Positions 5,481 through 8,768 of a stretch of DNA of 8,768 bases are shown piece by piece. The position numbers and the translations under genes are program-made. The notes under the pieces are model-generated. The model did not search any database. It saw only the letters and a list, made by a program, of their open reading frames with translations, and was not told the DNA's origin. Source of the DNA: Halovenus sp. (GTDB taxonomy: Archaea; Halobacteriota; Halobacteria; Halobacteriales; Haloarculaceae); NCBI GenBank assembly GCA_028274925.1, contig JAQCNR010000419.1, positions 1-8,768 on the forward strand, in the 5' to 3' direction. Numbering within the stretch: position 1 is the stretch's first letter; every line of letters starts with the position of its first letter.

Positions 5481-5490
5481 GATACAAAGG
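5481..5490 (-). promoter_or_regulatory. TATA-like box of ndh
   Basis: Read on the minus strand, CCTTTGTATC is centred about 27 bp before the ndh ATG. A GGGAGG at 5466-5461 is only two bases from the ATG, so a leaderless transcript is favoured. Confidence 0.45.
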
Positions 5491-5509
5491 TTTGCAATTT
5501 ACCCTCCAC

Positions 5510-5524
5510 TGTGAGATATTCACA
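5510..5524. promoter_or_regulatory. Operator-like inverted repeat upstream of ndh
   Basis: TGTGA-GATAT-TCACA is a 15-bp inverted repeat with perfect 5-bp arms and a 5-bp spacer. It ends about 20 bp upstream of the ndh TATA box, a place suited to an activator or a regulator that affects promoter access. It is dyad-symmetric, as expected for a dimeric winged-helix protein. The regulator is unknown; the neighbouring gene at 5618-6175 is a candidate. Confidence 0.45.
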
Positions 5525-5569
5525 TGACCAGCGAGCCGCTCATAAAGAGACGCCAAAACACGGTTGATA

Positions 5570-5582
5570 TGCCCTCAGGGCA
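5570..5582. repeat. 13-bp palindrome TGCCCT-C-AGGGCA
   Basis: This is a perfect dyad with six-base arms around a single C. It lies 35 bp past the stop of the winged-helix gene and about 80 bp upstream of the ndh TATA box. It could be a second operator, or a short GC hairpin (five pairs with a TCA loop) at the end of the regulator mRNA. No U-run follows it on the minus strand, which makes a classical intrinsic terminator unlikely. Confidence 0.4.
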
Positions 5583-5617
5583 GCCGTATCGTCAAAATTC
5601 GGTCGTGGGAGTCGAAT

Positions 5618-6175
5618 TCAGTGTTCTGGTTCTTCGACAGGTGCCTGCATGTCGTCAATCGTGAGGATAAGTGCGTTATCAGTGTCGTCTTTTCCTTCGA
5701 GCGTCCCGATAATCTGGAGTTTCGACAACGGTGTCGGTCCCACAGTGACCTTATCGCCCTCGTTGAACGACGAGAGTGACCCGCGCATGTTGATCTTCGC
5801 GCGACACTCTTCAGGGTGATGGACACTGGTCAGGTCAATCTGCTCGACGTTCGACGCGGTCATGAGTTCGCCGTTGTGATACAGGGGAACGTCTGCGGCC
5901 TGGTCCATATCCTGAATCTGGAGCGCGTCGTATGCCGTCCCTGTTGGCTTGTAGCCACCTTTCGGCCCCGGTACGCCTTCGACCAACTGCAGGGCCTTCA
6001 GACTCTGCATCTGGTTGCGGATGGTGCCCGGATTCCGGTTTACTTCGTCGGCGATGTCCTCACCTTTGACCGCACTGTCGGATTCTTTGTGGAGATTGAT
6101 CAACTCCTGTAGAATTGTTTTCTGGCTGGGAGTGAGTTCGATGGATGACATAATCTCAGTTTCGGTACTTGCCAT
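5618..6175 (-). CDS. Winged-helix transcriptional regulator with uncharacterised C-terminal domain
   Basis: The product has 185 residues. About residues 12-85 form a winged helix: ELTPSQKTILQELINLH (helix 1), KGEDIADEV (helix 2), the recognition helix NPGTIRNQMQSLKALQLV (48-65) and a wing GVPGPKGGYKPT (67-78). This resembles the archaeal family formerly DUF293 (HrcA_DNA-bdg-like); the KGGY wing also recalls Rrf2 proteins. The C-terminal half (about 96-176) looks beta-rich, with a VHHPEEC segment (H119, H120, C124) and GDKVTVGPTPLSKLQI. I cannot name this domain. The His-His-x3-Cys cluster is a possible metal or redox site. The ATG at 6151 (residue 9) is an alternative start with its own TATA-like TTTAA near 6179. 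The gene is upstream of ndh on the same strand and divergent from the arginase gene. Its target is unknown. Confidence 0.75.
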   Translation of the reverse strand: MASTETEIMSSIELTPSQKTILQELINLHKESDSAVKGEDIADEVNRNPGTIRNQMQSLKALQLVEGVPGPKGGYKPTGTAYDALQIQDMDQAADVPLYHNGELMTASNVEQIDLTSVHHPEECRAKINMRGSLSSFNEGDKVTVGPTPLSKLQIIGTLEGKDDTDNALILTIDDMQAPVEEPEH

Positions 6176-6196
6176 CTTAAACCCGATGGTAACAAT

Positions 6197-6208
6197 GATG
6201 ATAGTTTG
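6197..6208 (-). promoter_or_regulatory. TATA-like box of the winged-helix gene
   Basis: Read on the minus strand, AAACTATCATC is centred about 28 bp before the ATG at 6175. A second AT-rich element, GTTTAAG (6183-6177), would instead serve a start at 6151, so the exact start remains open. Confidence 0.35.
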
Positions 6209-6233
6209 CTGGCTTGTTCGGGGTCAGCCGAGC

Positions 6234-6243
6234 CTTTTTATGA
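6234..6243 (+). promoter_or_regulatory. TATA-like box of the arginase gene
   Basis: CTTTTTATGA is centred about 26 bp before the ATG at 6265, giving a leaderless transcript. Together with the opposite promoter it makes an 89-bp divergent control region (6176-6264). Confidence 0.55.
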
Positions 6244-6264
6244 GCACGTAGTCTCTCGGCAGAC

Positions 6265-7167
6265 ATGAACCGGCCAGTCGAACTACTCGGTGTGCCGATG
6301 GACCTCGGGGCTGACCGCCGTGGTGTCGACATGGGGCCGTCAGCGATTCGATACGGCGGCCTCGGCGACCAACTTGGGGCCCTCGAAATCGACTGTGTCG
6401 ACGGCGGTGACCTCCCCGTCCCTCGCCCAGAAAACAGCCGGTCCGAGTCCGATATCGACGGGAACGCAAAGTATCTCGAAGCGACGGCAACGGTCTGTTC
6501 GGAACTGGCAACGCGGGTCGAGGCGGCCCGGTCTGCTGGGAGTCTGCCGCTGGTGCTTGGGGGTGACCACTCCATCGCAATCGGGACCGTCAACGGTGTC
6601 GCCGACGAACCGACGGGGCTGTTGTGGCTCGACGCCCACTCTGATATCAACACACCAGCGACGTCGCCGAGCGGGAACGTTCACGGAATGCCGATAGCGG
6701 CGATTCTCGGCGACCATGTCTTCGGCGATATGGAGTGGGCTCACGCCCCGAACGTCGCGCCAGAACATATCGCCATGGTCGGCTTGCGCAGTGTCGATTC
6801 AGGAGAGCAGGAGCGTCTCCAGTCCAGTCCAATCCACACCTACACGATGAGCGATATCGACCGGCGCGGAATCTCGGCAGTCGTCGAGGAGGCGCTAGGA
6901 TTCATCACCGACGGCCCCGACCAACTCGCGGTCAGTCTGGATATGGATATGCTCGACCCAAGCGAAGCGCCAGGTGTCGGGACGCCCATTCGGGGCGGCA
7001 CGTCCTACCGGGAGGCACACGCGGCGATGGAGATGATTGCGCGGTCGGAGACACCGCTGTGCTCGCTCGAACTCGTCGAAGTGAACCCCATTCTCGACGA
7101 GTCGAACCGCACCGCAGAACTGGGCTGTGAGCTCGTCGCGAGTGCGCTCGGCAAGCGCGTGCTCTAG
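6265..7167 (+). CDS. rocF: Arginase (ureohydrolase family)
   Basis: Arginase hydrolyses L-arginine to ornithine and urea with a dinuclear Mn centre. The product has 300 residues, the usual family length. Metal ligands are H102 in GGDHS, D123, H125 and D127 in LDAHSD, and D226 and D228 in SLDMDMLDP. Arginase rather than agmatinase is indicated by GVDMGPSAIRYGGL (20-33), the guanidino/alpha-carboxylate loop NTPATSPSGNVHGMP (129-143, with N129, S136, N138 and H140), GLRSVDSGE (173-181, with D178 and E181), and the C-terminal ELVEVNPILDE. All catalytic residues I can check are present. The start is supported by the TATA spacing. The gene diverges from the winged-helix regulator and overlaps the convergent acyl-CoA synthetase gene by 4 bp at its stop. 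No other arginine or urea gene is in the window. Confidence 0.93.
   Translation: MNRPVELLGVPMDLGADRRGVDMGPSAIRYGGLGDQLGALEIDCVDGGDLPVPRPENSRSESDIDGNAKYLEATATVCSELATRVEAARSAGSLPLVLGGDHSIAIGTVNGVADEPTGLLWLDAHSDINTPATSPSGNVHGMPIAAILGDHVFGDMEWAHAPNVAPEHIAMVGLRSVDSGEQERLQSSPIHTYTMSDIDRRGISAVVEEALGFITDGPDQLAVSLDMDMLDPSEAPGVGTPIRGGTSYREAHAAMEMIARSETPLCSLELVEVNPILDESNRTAELGCELVASALGKRVL
7164..7167. other. CTAG shared by two convergent stop codons
   Basis: The palindrome CTAG supplies TAG to the arginase gene (7165-7167, plus) and TAG to the acyl-CoA synthetase gene (7166-7164, minus). The two coding regions overlap by exactly these four bases, leaving no intergenic space for terminators. Confidence 0.9.
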
Positions 7168-8768
7168 CGCGCCGCGTCGATTTCGTCGAGCGCGTCGGGA
7201 TTCTCGATGCTGGAGAGGTCACCGAGTTCCTCTTCCTCGTGGACGGCCTGGATTAGCCGCCGGACGATTTTGCCGCTCTGGGTTTTCGGGAACTCGTCGA
7301 CGAAAAACAGTTCTGACGGGCGGAATGGTTTGCCCAGTTCCGCGCCGACGTGGCTGGTCAGTTCCGCGCGCAAGTCCTCAGACTCGTCGTAGCCGTCTTC
7401 GAGGATGACGTAGGCAACGACAGCGGTGCCGGTCGTATCATCGTCGGCACCGATGACCGCGGCAGCGTTGACCGATTCGTGGTCGATGAGCGCACCCTCG
7501 ACCTCCGCAGGACCGACCTTTCGACCCGCAACATTCAGCACGTCGTCCGAGCGGCCGTGCAGGAACCAGAGTCCGTCCTCGTCTTTCTGTGCCCAGTCGC
7601 CGTGGTCCCAGAGGTCATCGAAACGACTCCAGTACTCCTCGAGATACCGCTCGTCGCCGCTCCACAGTGATTTGGTCATCGAGGGGGCAGAGGAACGACA
7701 GACCAGATACCCCTGCGTGTGCTCGTCGGCGACAGATTTGCCAGTCGCGTCGACGATGTCGACATCCATTCCAAGGGCTGGCCCGCCCAGCGTGCCGGGC
7801 TTCAGGGAGTGAATTGGTAACGGCTGGAGGAAACAGCCGAAGATTTCGGTGCCGCCGGAGATGTTCATAATCGGTGTGTCGCCGTTGCCAACGTTCTCGT
7901 AGAACCACTGCCAGGATTCGGGGTCCCACGGTTCACCGGTCGACCCGAGCAGTCGAAGTGTCGAGAGGTCGTGTCCCTCCAAGTGCTCGTCGCCGTGTTT
8001 GCGCAGTGCACGGATGGCTGTTGGCGAGATACCGAAGACGCTCAGGCCGTGGCGGTCGATCATCTCCCAGAAGCGGTCTGGCTCGGGATAATCCGGCGCG
8101 CCCTCGTACATGAAGATAGTCCCGCCAAAGACGTGGTTGCCGATGAGCGTCCACGGCCCCATCATCCAGCCGATGTCTGAAACCCAGAAGAATCGGTCCG
8201 AGGGCTGGTGGTCGAACGAGAAGTACAGTTCCTTTGCTGGCTGGACGAGGCCGCCAGCGTGGGTGTGAACGATGCCTTTCGGTTTGCCCGTTGTCCCCGA
8301 AGAGTACAGCAACATCGACTCCTGGTCAGAGTCCAGCGATTTCGTCTCGTAGCTGTCGTCGGCCTCGCCGACGGTGTCAGCCCACCACTCGTCGCGGCCC
8401 TCTGTCATCGGGATATCGACGCCGAGACGGTCGAACACAATCACGTCGTCGACGTGGCCCGCCTCTTCGATAGCCTTGTCAGCCTGCTCCTTGAGCGTGA
8501 TTTCGTCGCCGCGGCGGTAGAAGCCGTCGCCGGTGAACAGCACCGAACACTCCGCGTCGGCGATGCGGGTCGCAGTCGCGTCGACGCCGAACCCGGAGAA
8601 GATTGGGACGGCGATCGCGCCGGCTTTGAAACAGCCGTACAAAAGCGAGACGACTTCGGGGACCATCGGCATGTACAGCCCCACCGTATCGCCGGTTCCG
8701 ATACCCTTGGCTTCGAGCGTGTTGGCAACCTGATTGGCCTGCCGGTGGAGTTCGTGATACGTGACCTC
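7164..8768 (-). CDS. AMP-forming acyl-CoA synthetase, acetyl-CoA synthetase-like (N-terminus beyond right edge)
   Basis: The frame stays open to the window edge, giving 534 residues. Homologues have about 650, so roughly 115-130 N-terminal residues are missing here. The visible part opens with YHELHRQANQVANTL and GTGDTVGLYMPMVPE, as in acetyl-CoA synthetases. The ATP-binding loop YSSGTTGKPKG is encoded at about 8306-8274. DIGWMMGPW and the EGAPDYPEPDRFW block follow, then SGGTEIFG (about 7859-7836), HGDWAQKDEDGLWFLHGRSDDVLNVAGRKVGPAEVE in pieces around 7600-7490, and KTQSGK, with the catalytic adenylation Lys at 7269-7271. At the acyl pocket, canonical acetate enzymes have Trp-Trp before QTE; here it is Ser-Gly-Gly-Thr-Glu. 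The pocket is therefore probably wider, and acetate may not be the main substrate. The true acyl group is unknown. Confidence 0.88.
   Translation of the reverse strand, partial: EVTYHELHRQANQVANTLEAKGIGTGDTVGLYMPMVPEVVSLLYGCFKAGAIAVPIFSGFGVDATATRIADAECSVLFTGDGFYRRGDEITLKEQADKAIEEAGHVDDVIVFDRLGVDIPMTEGRDEWWADTVGEADDSYETKSLDSDQESMLLYSSGTTGKPKGIVHTHAGGLVQPAKELYFSFDHQPSDRFFWVSDIGWMMGPWTLIGNHVFGGTIFMYEGAPDYPEPDRFWEMIDRHGLSVFGISPTAIRALRKHGDEHLEGHDLSTLRLLGSTGEPWDPESWQWFYENVGNGDTPIMNISGGTEIFGCFLQPLPIHSLKPGTLGGPALGMDVDIVDATGKSVADEHTQGYLVCRSSAPSMTKSLWSGDERYLEEYWSRFDDLWDHGDWAQKDEDGLWFLHGRSDDVLNVAGRKVGPAEVEGALIDHESVNAAAVIGADDDTTGTAVVAYVILEDGYDESEDLRAELTSHVGAELGKPFRPSELFFVDEFPKTQSGKIVRRLIQAVHEEEELGDLSSIENPDALDEIDAAR

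Larger units (their letters stand above)
5459..5617. other. Intergenic region between ndh and the winged-helix regulator gene
   Basis: This 159-bp stretch holds the ndh promoter (5481-5490), the TGTGA/TCACA repeat (5510-5524) and a second palindrome (5570-5582). I find no credible gene on either strand. The regulator gene therefore probably ends here, and ndh has its own promoter. Confidence 0.6.

Noticed and set aside
1..8768. CRISPR array, tRNA or rRNA genes, tandem repeats.
   Set aside because: No regularly spaced repeats, cloverleaf-like sequences or rRNA-like stretches were seen on either strand.

Overview
The window is a compact, GC-rich stretch of a haloarchaeal (class Halobacteria) chromosome. 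Nearly all predicted proteins are strongly acidic. Most genes have a TATA-like box centred 26-29 bp before the start codon, which implies leaderless mRNAs. The partial transposase at the left edge resembles haloarchaeal IS6-type enzymes as I recall them. I cannot assign a genus.

Layout from left to right. (1) Positions 1-134, minus strand: the first 44 codons of an IS6-family-like transposase, running off the left edge. The rest of the element end lies between it and moaA. (2) 236-1962, plus strand: molybdenum cofactor genes moaA (GTP 3',8-cyclase) and moaB (molybdopterin adenylyltransferase family, with a His-rich N-terminal tail). (3) 2007-2564, plus strand: a DUF420 polytopic membrane protein. 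(4) 2568-2941, minus strand: a small Zn-ribbon protein, translationally coupled by TAATG to a 53-residue single-span membrane protein. (5) 3039-4282, plus strand: a two-gene pyrimidine salvage operon, cdd and udp, coupled by ATGA and a strong Shine-Dalgarno. (6) 4292-5458, minus strand: a type II NADH dehydrogenase, with the inverted repeat TGTGA-N5-TCACA upstream of its promoter. (7) 5618-6175, minus strand: a winged-helix regulator with a C-terminal domain I cannot name. (8) 6265-7167, plus strand: arginase. (9) 7164 to the right edge, minus strand: an AMP-forming acyl-CoA synthetase of the acetyl-CoA synthetase type, with its N-terminus outside the window.

How the genes work together. MoaA and MoaB act at the first and late steps of molybdopterin synthesis. 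Cdd and Udp convert cytidine to uridine and then to uracil plus ribose-1-phosphate. Ndh feeds NADH electrons to quinone, and the upstream winged-helix gene is a candidate for its regulator. Arginase and the acyl-CoA synthetase are metabolic neighbours with no evident shared pathway. All three convergent gene pairs are packed to between -4 and +9 bp.

I see no convincing new defence or biosynthetic system. The most interesting items are the hairpin that places the transposase start codon in its loop, the insertion element beside moaA, the altered zinc site of the cytidine deaminase, the coupled Zn-ribbon and micro-membrane-protein pair, and the operator-like repeats around ndh. There are no tRNA or rRNA genes and no CRISPR arrays.
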